Assembly (NCBI GenBank): GCA_930367215.1
Contig: OV884059.1
Location: forward strand, 235,413,803-235,477,802
DNA: 64,000 nucleotides
Direction: 5' to 3'
Source of the DNA: Pollenia angustigena
Lineage: Eukaryota; Arthropoda; Insecta; Diptera; Polleniidae
Shown here: positions 31,401 to 42,700 of the stretch, piece by piece
How the letters are laid out: each line of letters opens with the position of its first letter
Numbering within the stretch: position 1 is the stretch's first letter
Notes under the pieces: model-generated
Databases searched by the model: none
Seen by the model: the letters and a program-made list of their open reading frames with translations, nothing else
Told to the model about the DNA's origin: nothing
Position numbers and translations under genes: made by a program

Positions 31401-32799
31401 CAGGCATTTCCAAAAATTTTTTGGTTGTGTCTAGTGAGTACCAGAGAGTAAAAAATTGAGAGAATACAGCCGAAATAAAATGTTAGTAATATATTGTATA
31501 AGTTGTATAACGCAAAGGAACAAAATAAACATTTTTTGTGTTGATAAAATATTTGTAGCAATTCTTTACCAATTCAATGTCTCTGATTTTAAAACTGCAC
31601 TTTTTTTATTCGAAAGCTTTTTGACTGTAAATAAGTTTCAAATATCTTATCAAACAATTGTAAAAAAATTAAAGATTATTATGTTTTAAAAATTCATAAA
31701 AAATAAATACTGCACGCAAATCAGAGCTGATAAAAAAAAGTGCAGTTTTAAAATCAGCGACATTGAATTGGTAAAGAACTGCTACACATTTTCTAGCAAC
31801 ACAAAAAATGTTTAATTTTGTTCCATTGTGTTATACAACTTATAAAAAAAAATCTTCTAAATTTATACTTTACGAAAAGGGTTTTCGAAAAGATCGAAAT
31901 AGCGGTTGTAAAATTACAAAATCTTGAAACCTGTCTTGAAAATTATTGAAAAGTGTTTCAAATATTTCGGCATGCATATTCATATCTTTTGTCGATTTCG
32001 AGATTTCTATAAACAAGTCAAGTTTTTGAAAAATTGGAAAAATCACCAGTTTTAACTTGGGGAAAAATTAGAACCTGCTGTCACATTTGCTTTTATCTGT
32101 ATAGGATTACACATAAATTGAAGCAAAACAAAACTTTTTTAACTTGTTTTTTAAATATTTTTACTTACTTAAGAAAAGTGTTTTCAAAGAAAAAAAAACC
32201 CACCGACGCGATTGGTACAGAAACAAAAATATTTTTACAAGCCCAAAATACCAACAAACTCTTGTGGCTATTTTTTTTAATAATTTCTGCATTTAGGAAC
32301 GTCTTTTTAACGAAAGAAAAAGGGACCCTTTTACAGGCATCAAATAATTTTTTTCACAAACAAAACACATATCGTTAGTTTAAATGCAAAACAATGTAGA
32401 TATTATTTGAAAATTACAAATTATTAGAATACAATATTTTTTCCTTAATAATATCTGTTGACGCATTTTTATCTGAAATTTTAAAAATTGATTTTAAATC
32501 TCAAATAATTACCATTTTACAAAGTTCTTTGCTTTGCATGTTAACTAATGAAATGTTATATTATTCTACATTTAAGTCTTAAAATTTGAACTCTAAATAA
32601 AAATTGCACGCAAGGCATTGGATGTTACCAAAAGCATTTTTGTCCGCACAATATTTTTTGAGTGTTTGCTGAAACAAAATAATATAGCATCCGCTAGACA
32701 TGTACACTTGTCGAAGTCACATCGACGACTAAATTGAAGAGCATAAAAATATGTGTAAGTTTTGTGTTGCACAATTGTGCAAAGAAATGGAAATCCCTG
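31401..32799. mobile_element. Non-autonomous hAT, perfect 8 bp TSD ATATAAAT
   Basis: CAGGCATTTCCAAA (31401) and the right end, reverse complemented, CAGGGATTTCCATTTC (ending 32799) lie between two copies of ATATAAAT (31393-31400 and 32800-32807). An internal inverted pair (GATTTTAAAACTGCACTTTTTTTAT near 31587 and its complement near 31726) forms a hairpin. The block 32180-32440 is related by inversion to 12770-12960. No transposase is recognisable. Confidence 0.8.
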
Positions 32800-33476
32800 A
32801 TATAAATGAAGAAAATAAAGGGCAGAACGGTCAGTCTGCATAAAGTTGGAAAACAAACAACACGTCTTTTTTAATTTCGCGACTACCATCCGCTACACTG
32901 GTTGCATTACAATATTGGTTACCTGCGGTAAATTGACAATAAATGAAATTTTTTTAACCGATTTTTATGGTTTATGGCTGCTGACCTAGCGAAATGCTAT
33001 CATCATATGTGAGGCTGGTTGCATTACAATATTGGGTACCTGCGGTAAATTGACAACAAAATCTAAATTTTTTAACCGATTTTTATGGTTTATGGCTTTT
33101 TTTATTTTTAAGATAAGTAGCTCTCAGAAAAAAGTGCAAAATGTGAAATACTTGCTTTATATTTTTTTAAATTGAAAAATATTATATTTTTTCTCCATTA
33201 ATTTCTAAATAATTCCAAAACGATAAGAGGTACAGAAAAATTCTGTTCGACTAAAATAAATACAATTTTGTTACACATCTTCTGGTGTTTTACTTTTGAA
33301 AATCGAATGACTGGTTCTCGAATTAGGATGAAATATGTCTCCGTACCTGACTAATTAAGGGCAAAAAAAAAAAAAAAACCGAGAACGGATTTGGGTTCAG
33401 CGCATCAAAATCCATATAGTTCACATAGTTTTAATTAACGGAAAGACAAAAAATTATTTTTTGCAGAGCAGTGTAA

Positions 33477-34066
33477 TTAAAGTCAGCTGTTGCAAGGCGA
33501 ATTTATAAAGGTGACCGCATCATGAGATAGAGTTATGCTAGCTATCCCTTTTTATTGAAAAATACTATGTATTTTGTTTTTGTAAAAAGTTAGAGTGAAT
33601 GTCAAATATATTAGTTGAAAATATAAAAAAGGAAATTTTTTTTGTTAGTAAAATATACACAATTGCTTAAGAAACTCCTCAATTGCAGATTAATTGTGGC
33701 TACACTTATTCCTTACGCATTTTTAATTTCTTGTGTTTATATTTTTTCACTTTTTTTGTTTTATATAATTTAAATAAGTTTTTTTTCAACTATTTAAATT
33801 TTTATTGAATTTTAAATTTGATTTAATTTTTTCACAAAATGTAAACAAAGCTTGACATTCAGTATACACACAAAAAAATAAACAATAAACAGATGATTGG
33901 AAAATGTCACCGTTCAAAATTTTCAAAAAGGTGCACAAAAAGGGGATTTTCAAAATAAAAGTGGCACAAAAAGGGGAATTCTGAGAAAAAAGGGGCAACT
34001 TTAAAAATAAGACCATTTTCATTTTTATTACTGCCCGTCTGTACCAGAGATAATTATTGCGACATA
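33477..34066. other. AT-rich non-coding stretch
   Basis: No gene was seen. AAAAAGGGG-type short tandem motifs occur near 33928-33995. Confidence 0.4.
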
Positions 34067-35688
34067 CAGTTAGGGACAAAATTGTTCACGAAATTATAAA
34101 ACATTTATGTTTATCATGAAAACTATTAAAGTTTCAACTTGGAAACTTTCAAAAACTATTGTATGGGTTTCTACATTTTAAAATAATACTATGTAAACTT
34201 ATTTTCAAAAGTACCGTTTGTTTTTATATTAATACTAAGCTAACATCCAAACCATATGTGTGAACAATATTGACCCTGTGTGAATCTGTCATAAAAATTC
34301 CAACAAAATTTCAAGTTTAATCTGTGGGATTTGCTTTTAAAGTGAGTCAATTAATTCAATTATATTAAATATTTTTAAAATTTGAAAAAAATTCGAGCAG
34401 TTAAATTTTGCCTAGTTTTTTCAAGAACTGTAAGTCAGAAGCGGCAATTTTAAAACAAAGCATTGTGAAAAATTTATAAAAAGAAGTCTCACATCGCAAG
34501 ATCACACAAAATACAACAATTCAGAGAGATTTGAATGTTAAATAAAAAAAAGTGTAGTTTGGATACCAAAAGCAACAAAGCTGGGCGCCCAAAAAAAACT
34601 TTAGCCAAATGATTTTCGCGAATCAAAGCGACTTATTGTTACTGGTGTTGTCAGTATAGCTATTAAGGTACGGCAAATACTGAGCATAGAGTACAATTTA
34701 GATGTAAGCGCTAAAATCATACGAAGTTGCTTAAGTTCTAGTAGGTTAGTAGCTAGAATAAAGAGCGACAACCCATCTTTTAGCAAAAATAAAAGCTGAA
34801 AACGGCTGAAGTTTGCAAAAAAAGTAAGAAAAATTCAGTTTTAAAGATTTAATTCGTGTAACATGCTTAGATCGGACAAAAATTATGGGATTGCAGGCAG
34901 GCGGACCGGAGTTAACATGGCTGGCGTAAAAGTGTTAGCGTAAAAGAGTGAAATAATTCCAAATGTTAAAATTTTGATGATCTCATAAATGACATGAGAT
35001 TGTTTTCGCGGGAACCAGCTTCGAACACTCCGCTAATTCAGAAGTAAAATGTGTGCCAAGCACTACATAATCATCATTAAAGACCCGTTGATTCTAAGAT
35101 AAGCCATATTCGGCTAAGAATCACGACAGGGTGATATCATTATGCAGGACAACAATATTAAGCATACTTCAGAAATTCCTAAAAGTTAGTTTGAAAAAAA
35201 TAAAAACTCGAAAATAATTTTACCTAATTAGTCGCCAGAGTAGTAGCCACTTGAGTACCTTTGGTCCTTTCCAAAACACCACTTTTTTTTTTGCTCAGAG
35301 GAACCCGCCTAACACTGGATATAAGCTTAGCGAGCTTGCCGTTTAAGCTTGGAAAAAAAAGATCCAAAACTGCTAAGAACTCTTGTAAAAGAATGGAAAA
35401 AAAGATTAAGGCAGCTTAAAAGAGCAAATGGAAAACATACCAAACGCTAGGACCCAAATACAACAATAATCTCTAACTAGGGTCATAATTGTTCACATCC
35501 AGAAGTCAATACTGATACCGTGTAAAATATTATGAACATATATTTTTTGGAAAAGTTTTTATTTTTTAGTTCTTGAAATGTTCTACTTTTCATATAGTTA
35601 AAAATTTTTAAATAGTTATAAATAAAAAAAAATTTATAGCCTATTTTGCCAATAACGCTAAATTTGTGAACAATTTTGTCCCTAAATG
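34067..35688 (+). mobile_element. Tc1-like transposon, decayed
   Basis: CAGTTAGGGACAAAATTGTT (34067) and the right end, reverse complemented, CATTTAGGGACAAAATTGTT (ending 35688) are flanked by TA (34065-34066 and 35689-35690). The 1.62 kb size is that of a full Tc1-like element. The interior holds a transposase pseudogene. Confidence 0.8.
34560..35180 (+). pseudogene. Tc1-like transposase remnant
   Basis: Pieces recognisable without a continuous frame are KAGRPKKT (about 34577-34600), a helix-turn-helix region DFRESKRLIVTGVV...SIEYNLDVSAKIIRSCL (about 34612-34740) and QDNNIKHTSE near 35142-35171, equivalent to the QDNxPKHTS motif around the second catalytic Asp. Multiple stops and frameshifts occur. 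It is non-functional. Confidence 0.65.
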
Positions 35689-35690
35689 TA

Positions 35691-36322
35691 TATTGCAGTA
35701 AATGTCAAAATTATGTTATCTTTAATGTAGACAGCAATTTCTTGTACATATGTATTTATTGCCGACAGTTTATGTTGCAATAATTGTTAGTCCATTTTCG
35801 TTGACAATTATTGCTTACAGAAAACCTCAAATTTGGTTATCAATTGAGAAAAAAGAAGCAAAAAAGAAAAATATAAAAGCAAATTGTGTGAGAAAGAAAT
35901 TAAATTTGTGAAATGGCAGCAAATTATAATTGTAGTAAAAGAATTAAATTAATGAATTTAATAAACACTAAATTAAAATTACAAAAATTATTTTTACTAA
36001 TATAATTTTTTTCTTATTCGACCTTTATTATTAAGTTTAAGTTTGAGGTCTTTTTTATATAAAAATATAATTTTTTTTTTTTTTTTTTTGTTAAAGTAAA
36101 ATTAATTTTTTTGTATAAAAAAGACCTCAACCTTAAACAAATTAATATAAATTTTAATAATAAAGTCTAATAAAAAAGAATAAAAATAATTTTTGCAAGA
36201 AAGCGCGAGTTTTTACACTGCACCTTCTTCCTTGATGTTTATCAAATTATGAGTTAACATAAAAACGTTTTCCGATGCCTTTAACATAAGCTGTGCAATA
36301 ACCCATATTGCTTTGTTGCGCT
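35691..36322. other. AT-rich non-coding stretch
   Basis: An inverted AT-rich pair (GACCTTTATTATTAAGTTTAAG and its partner near 36128-36170) surrounds a T-run at 36068-36090. No ORF and no TSD were found. Confidence 0.35.
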
Positions 36323-37051
36323 GGGACTCCACGTAGCAATTTTTATTGCTAAGTACAAGCAATAAGTCGGCAGAACAATGACAGAACAATGGAGCAATAA
36401 TTGCTGATTATATTGCTGGAGAACACTTGTTATTGCTTTGCCATAAATTTGCAATTTTCACCGCGAGTAGTTGTATAAAGTTTTGTGCCTTTATTTATAA
36501 CAAATGTTTCATGTTGTGTTTTGAAGTGATTGTTAAATTTTCTTTTTTAATCAATAAATTAAATTAATAAAATAAAATAATTATTTTTAATTGTCGTAGC
36601 TGTGTTTTGTATTACTTTTTTGTTTACTTGCGTATGAAAAAAAGCCTAAAACTTGTATTGTTCTATTGAAAAAATAAAAATATACAAAAAAAAAAAAAAA
36701 CAAATGTGTCGTTTGTTTTTGTTAATATTGACGTTTATTTAAAAAAAAAAATATATAAACACTTTTTCTGTATTTTGTTGAAGTATTTTTTCACTTGGCG
36801 GCTTTTTCTTAATTGATTTTTTAATAAATAAACACACTAACAAATAAACAACCGTACAGAGAAATGAAATGTCAGATAAATTACAACTGATTTGACAGCA
36901 GATTGCTAAGCAATAATTGCTCAAGCAATAAGAAGAGCAATCATTGCGCAATGGATTGCCACTCATAGCAATATGCGGTCTATACGTCGCAAATTTTATG
37001 GAGCAATCAAATTTGACGTTTGCCGCAATAAATATTGCTACGTGGAGACCC
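36323..37051. mobile_element. MITE rich in AGCAAT/ATTGCT motifs
   Basis: GGGACTCCACGTAGCAAT (36323) and the right end, reverse complemented, GGGTCTCCACGTAGCAAT (ending 37051) form its TIRs. AGCAATAA and ATTGCT occur more than ten times in the subterminal regions. It is 729 bp and non-coding. The target duplication was not identified. Confidence 0.6.
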
Positions 37052-37367
37052 GGGGTTATTCTGCCGACGTTATTGCCAACTGGCTGAGATATTTATCTTT
37101 AGTGTAGACCTAGTGTTAAGTTATTTTCACGGAAAACATAAACGTTACAAAAAAATAAGCCTCTTCTTATGTATAAATAAAAGGCTTAACTCCACTTTTC
37201 GAAAATTTCTCAATTTTGTTATATTCCCAGCGGCGAACTTTGCATACCATATCACTTCTCTTCAATGAAGTGTGTATCACTTAGTGTTCAATGAATTCTA
37301 GCTTACAAAGTGTATGACGGAAGTGTATAAAATTTACAAAAATGAATTTCGTCCATCTTTTACTTCT
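37052..37367. other. Non-coding stretch
   Basis: Nothing recognised. Short open frames here lack any family feature. Confidence 0.35.
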
Positions 37368-37525
37368 ACTTGCCCACGAAGTAATCGAGATTGTATATAG
37401 ACCGTCTACTGCCTGCTTACCATGTGTGCGAAGTTGTGTGCAAGACGCCTACCACTTGCCCACGAAGTAAGCGAGATTGTGTATAAACTGTCTACTGCCT
37501 GCTTACAATGTGTGCGAAGCAGTAC
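37368..37525 (+). repeat. 86 bp tandem repeat, two copies
   Basis: ACTTGCCCACGAAGTAA, then CGAGATTGT and GTCTACTGCCTGCTTAC, occurs at 37368 and again at 37454 (period 86). A third, inverted trace (CTTACTTTGTGTGCAAGTGG) follows near 37563. It is non-coding. Confidence 0.6.
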
Positions 37526-38005
37526 TGAGTTTATATTTATTGAATGAACACTTCACTATCCCGCTTACTTTGTGTGCAAGTGGTAGGCGGCAATGCATTC
37601 GAAAAAGTGTACTACCAAAGACTATAGAATCTATGTGTATGTGTATACTATACACATACAAACACACACACTCGTTTGCACATATATCAGTGTTGCAAAA
37701 TTGAAATTTTGAAATGGTACTAAACTTCAACTAAAAGAGTATTTTTCCCACCAAATGGTACTTTTTGTTAAAAAAACAATAATTTATGAAAATAAATGGA
37801 ACAAAAATATTTTATTGGAAACCGTTTATCTAAGTATTTAATGGCGAGCAGTATTTATATTTAAGGTACACATGTAAATAATATTTCTTTTATACATAAG
37901 CGTCAAGCGCCCCATCCATTTACAATATTATTGTATATGGGCATTTCCGTCAAAAGGTCCACCGTGATCGAAAATTTAAAAGTTATTAAAAGCTGATTAT
38001 TTAAG

Positions 38006-38455
38006 AGTAGTATAAATAAGGGGATTCTGTATATGATTTTTCCTCCCTACGTGATTCCCATAAGGAGGAATTTTAAAATTTCAATTTGCTCCCTACGTGT
38101 TTTCCCATAAGGAGGAATTTTTTCTTCCCATAGGGAGGAATTTTTAAATTGAAATGTTACTTTAAACTTAGATATTCTAGATTAATTTTTCAACTTTTTT
38201 TTTTTTTTTGCTCCAATGGATTTTTCCATAAGGAGGAATTTTAAATATAAGCAAAATAAAAATTTTTTGAGTAATTTTAAATAAAAAAGAGAATTATATA
38301 AAGTTGATTATATTTTCTTCAATAAAGAGAAATTTAAAAATGTGTACAAATAAATTGTTTGAGTATTTTAAAATAAGATAGAGTAATGCGTAATATATTT
38401 AGAATATGCAGCACATGTAAGTATAGAGATTAACTCAATTTGAAAGTTTGCCATT
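38006..38455 (+). repeat. Polinton left terminal inverted repeat
   Basis: 450 bp, nearly identical in reverse complement to 49992-50441. The visible differences are a few substitutions or indels, such as GTGATTCCC against GGGATTCCC near 38050. The outer 240 bp contain four copies of a CCATAAGGAGGAATTTT box (about 38057, 38104, 38127 as the GGG variant, and 38226) and two CTCCCTACGTG boxes. Confidence 0.92.
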
Positions 38456-38527
38456 AATATAAAAAGGCTTAGGGAGTATATTCCACATCATTATTCTAAT
38501 TGCCACTTTAAAGGAAACTTAGTTAAA

Positions 38528-38903
38528 ATGGTAAGAATTTCGTACATAATAAAGGTATATTTAATTATTTATTATTTTTTTCTTGTTTGTTTTCAGATGT
38601 ATAAAAAAATTGTGAATATTGCCCAAGGTATTAAGCCTGAGTATATTAGAATAGATGATATATATACCTTTAAACCAATCTTTAAAAATTGTGAATTTTG
38701 AATGGAAAGAAACACAATATGGTCTAAAAGTCATTGCCAATTTAGATGACAATAAATGGTTTTATCTACCCAATAGAATGATGAAATTTTTAAACAAGGA
38801 GGATCCATACTTAACTCAAATGAATGATAAAGTTTGGACAATTATTTACAAGGGGCGTCAATTACCAAATGGACCTGCAATATTCGATTTAAATTATACC
38901 TAA
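38528..38903 (+). pseudogene. Small Polinton ORF next to the left TIR, frameshifted
   Basis: ATG at 38528-38530 is followed directly by GTAAGA, and a TTTTCAG acceptor ends at 38596, so a 66 bp intron is plausible. The next exon begins ATGTATAAAAAAATTG. This frame runs to about 38655, after which the likely continuation is in another frame (38655-38903). Its product includes NFEWKETQYGLKVIANL and DDNKWFYLPNRM. A one-base change in the GATGATATATATA stretch would explain the break. I do not recognise the protein. A small gene at this position, reading inward from the TIR, occurs in other Polintons, but I assign no function. Confidence 0.45.
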
Positions 38904-38983
38904 ACTCTGAAAAAAAAATCCTTACAATAAAGAAAATATAATAAAACAAAAAACAAAATTTTTTTTCATTTTTATTACTTTTA

Positions 38984-39250
38984 TTAAAAATTAATTTTAC
39001 ATTTAAAAAATTTAATTTCCAAGAAATAAGAATCGTCGTCCTCCAAAAATTTTTTTATGAAGTCGGGAATCTCCTCCTTCGCGTTGTCGGGTATCTCTTC
39101 CTTTATGTTCATCTCTGCGGGATTTGGATTTTGAAATTTGGATTTCTTAGCACTAAAATTATGCACTCGCATAAAGTGCCTTTTTTTGTTATATTTGTTT
39201 GCAAACGTTAAATGTTTGCAAAACTCGCAACTGATTTTAACGCTTTCCAT
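38984..39250 (-). CDS. Small C2H2 zinc-finger protein of the Polinton
   Basis: 88 residues, starting MESVKISCEFCKHLTF. CxxC is followed by KRHFMRVH, giving a single C2H2-like finger at residues about 8-30. Then come an acidic stretch (EEIPDNAKEEIPDFIKKFLE) and a basic end. It is divergent from the PolB gene, with a 454 bp shared upstream region. It could be a DNA-binding regulator, since the PolB N-terminus has a similar finger (CSECKKVFEKEMDLKFHEKTH), but its role is unknown. Confidence 0.5.
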   Translation of the reverse strand: MESVKISCEFCKHLTFANKYNKKRHFMRVHNFSAKKSKFQNPNPAEMNIKEEIPDNAKEEIPDFIKKFLEDDDSYFLEIKFFKCKINF

Positions 39251-39455
39251 TTTTAATTAAATAAAAATATTAAAAAATCTTTTGAAAATACCTCGTAAAA
39301 CATATATTTATTTTCTTATGCACTTTTTTGTTTTTATTTTGGTATATATATTTAATGTTTATCAAATCATATTTTGAAAACTGATCTATGATTATTGAAC
39401 TTTTTAGAACATTCTGTTAAAAAGTAAATATACAATTGTTATTGTGGAAATTTAA

Positions 39456-39643
39456 AGTCAATAAACTTTTCGTTATGCTAAAAAGTGCAATCGTATGCAT
39501 TTTTAAAGTTTAAACATTAACCTTGAATGTTTGCTTCATATTAAATTATGAGTTAATAAACTTTTCATAAGTGAAAAAATGTAATCGTAGCAGTTTTTAA
39601 GTTTAAGAATTAACCTTGAATGTTTGCTTCAAATTAAGCCATG
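39456..39643 (+). repeat. 93 bp direct duplication in the divergent promoter region
   Basis: The units 39456-39550 and 39551-39643 share AATAAACTTTTC, AATCGTA, and ATTAACCTTGAATGTTTGCTTCA. They lie between the divergent zinc-finger and PolB genes. This may be a duplicated promoter module. Confidence 0.6.
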
Positions 39644-39704
39644 ATTTATAATAATTATTACATATTTTATCAAACAGTTATCAAGTATTTTTGAAACTAT
39701 AAAC

Positions 39705-42700
39705 ATGGTCGGTATAATTAAATGTAGTGAGTGCAAAAAAGTTTTTGAAAAAGAAATGGACTTAAAATTTCATGAAAAAACGCATGCGTCTTCATCTTCA
39801 AAAAATCAAATAGGAAAAGTGAAACAAGTGACAAGTGCCTTTAAAAATAGAATAATAATTATTTCATATGAAAATATGAATAAAAGAAATATTATTCCGG
39901 AAATATTTTTAAAAGAAGCTGCCTCGGTAATGAAGTCGGAAGTGGAGAAGTTTTTAAGACTCCATGTCATATTGAAATTCAATATGGAACTTTCAGGGTT
40001 TTATATAAAGCCCAACATTAAAGAAGGAGAAAATATATCCACAGAATTAAAAACCTTCCAAACCAAAATGGAAGAAATATATTGTATTGAAGATTTTGAT
40101 GTCATTTTCAATAACAAAATTGAAAAAGTGCTACAAAAAATGGAGGAGTTTCAAGAAAGGGATAGTGGTTGGACTCTTATTGAAATATTAAAAGTGGATG
40201 TCAATTTAAACAAGTACCAACCAATGAAAGGCTCAAGTTTCATACCACTTCCCAGAAAACTAATGTTAAAAAAAGCCTGCCTCAATATTAAAAACAGAGA
40301 TGAGTTTTGTTTTAAATGGGCTGTTATATCAGCAATAGCTGACTTAAGACAAAATAATGCCAATCTACCATTTATGTATAATGTTAAGATTGAGGAAAAA
40401 ATAATTGCCATAAATGGTTATACCTTAGATTTTAAGGGATTAAGCTTCCCTCTAAAAATAAAAGACATAGCCATTTTTGAAGGAAACAACCCTCTGATAA
40501 GTATTAATGTTTTTGGATATGATGACGAAAAAGATTTAGTTGTTGGACCCTATTACAAAACTAAAGGGAAAAAATCCAAACACATTTCCCTTATGTTCCT
40601 ACAGGAGAAAAATGGAGTTAATTCCCACTTTATGTGGATAAAAAATATTTCAAGGTAAGTTTATAATTGACAACCGTTATAATTTTGTGTTATTAAAATG
40701 TTATCTTTATTTTTCTTTTTGCAGATTAATCAGATTGCAAACAACGAAGCATAAAGGCAAAATTTTTGTATGCGATGACTGTCTGCAGCATTTTTACCAA
40801 AAGGATAAATTAAATAATCACCAACAACACTGTAACAGAAAAATCGCATATGCTCCAAAGGAAAGTGAGTCAACATTAAAATTTAAGAATTTCAATAACT
40901 CCATTGAAGTTCCATTTGTGATATATGCTGATTCGGAATGTATTTTTGAAAACATTCAAACGTGCATTCCGAAAGGGGATACTTCATCAACAACTTTGAT
41001 TGATAAGCATATCCCCTATGCATTTTCATATTTCATTAAGTGTAATTTCAATGATAATTTAAATAGATTAAGAATATTTAAAGGGCTTGATTCCGCAAAG
41101 CTCTTTATAGAAAATTTAGTACTAGATATCAAATATTTAAATGATAATTTTCTCACTAAAATTGTTCCAATGACACCCTTAACCGAACAGGAAAACTTAA
41201 ATTTTGAAAACAATAATGTTTGTCATATTTGCTCTCAAGCTATTACAAATGACATTAAAGTAAAAGATCATTGTCATTTAAGTGGAAAGTATAGAGGACC
41301 AGCTCATAACTATTGCAATATTAATTATAAAATACCAAAATTTTTCCCTGTTATTTTTCATAATTTTTCGGCCTATGACTGCCATTTATTTATAAAAGAG
41401 CTAAACAATATTGATGATGGTCCTATAAATATTATTCCACTTAATAAGGAGCTATATATATCACTGTCTAAGTCTATAAAAGGCGATAGCACTGACAATA
41501 TTGAAATACGATTTTTAGACTCCTATAGATTTATGCCCTCAAGCTTAGACAATCTCGTTAAGAATTTAACTAAACGTGAATTGAAAATAGTTAAATCATT
41601 TTGTGTAGATGATGAAACTAAGTTTAATTTACTTGTAAGAAAAGGAGTTTTTCCATATAATTATTTGAATTCTGTTGCGAAACTTACAGAAAAACATTTG
41701 CCAAGCAAAGAAGATTTCTTTAATAAGTTAAATAATACACATTGTTCTGAAGCAGACTACATTCATGCTAAAATGGTTTGGAGTACATTTCAATGTGAAA
41801 CTTTGGAAGACTATTTAATGTTATACCTTAAAACTGATGTTTTATTGTTAGCAGATGTATTTGAGAATTTTAGGATTGTTTGTAAAGACATTTATAACTT
41901 AGACCCATGCCATTATTTCACAGCTCCAGGATTGTCATGGGATGCTATGCTTAAATTAACAAATATTAAATTAGATTTGCTAACTGATCTAGAAATGATC
42001 TCCTTTCTTCAAAAGGGTATTCGAGGAGGAATAGTTCAATGCTCTCAAAGGCATTCTATTGCTAACAATAAATATTTGCCAGATTATGATCAAAGCCTAC
42101 CTTCTAAATACTTAATGTATTTAGACGCAAATAATTTATATGGTTGGGCAATGTCTGAAGCTCTACCAGAACGTAATTTTGAGTGGGTACAAGACATTGA
42201 TAATTTTTCTTTAGACTCAATACCAAATGATTCAGATATTTGATATATTTTAGAAGTTGATTTTGTATATCCAACAGAAATCCATGATACTCACAATAAT
42301 TTACCTTTTTGTAGTGAAAACAAAACTCCACCAGATTCTAAAGAAAAAAAGTTACTTGTTGATTTAAATAACAAATCGGAGTATGTAATTTATTATAAAA
42401 ACTTACAGCAATGTTTAAAACATGGTTTGAAGCTAACTAAAATTCATAGAATATTAAAATTTAAACAGTCTTATTGGTTAAAAAAATATATTTCACTAAA
42501 TAATTTTCATAGAACTAACGCAAAAAACACTTTTGAGAAAAATTTCTTCAAATTATTAAACAATGCAGTATACGGAAAAACAATGGAAAACGTTGATAAA
42601 CGTAAAAATATAAAAATAGTTAATAATTGGGAAAATGTTGGTAAGAGACTTGGAGCTCGTTCTCTTATTGCTAAACCAGAATTTCATTCTGTAAGTATAT

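Larger units (their letters stand above)
27293..33473 (-). mobile_element. 6.2 kb DNA transposon with about 0.5 kb inverted arms (CMC/Chapaev-like?)
   Basis: The left arm (27293-about 27797) and right arm (about 33018-33473) are inverted copies. They share the CACTGCTC tip, CTATATGGATTTTxATGCGCTGA, GACATATTTCATCCTAA, GTTACACATCTTCTGG-type matches and ACCGCAGGTACCCAATATTG. TAA borders both tips (27290-27292 and 33474-33476). Between the arms lies, on the minus strand, a broken gene of a multi-copy zinc-finger protein. CAC-starting tips with a 3 bp TWA target would fit a Chapaev3-like element of the CMC group, but the assignment is inference. Two hATs (30149-31322 and 31401-32799) inserted later. 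Part of the inner right arm is duplicated at about 32898-32985. Confidence 0.65.
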
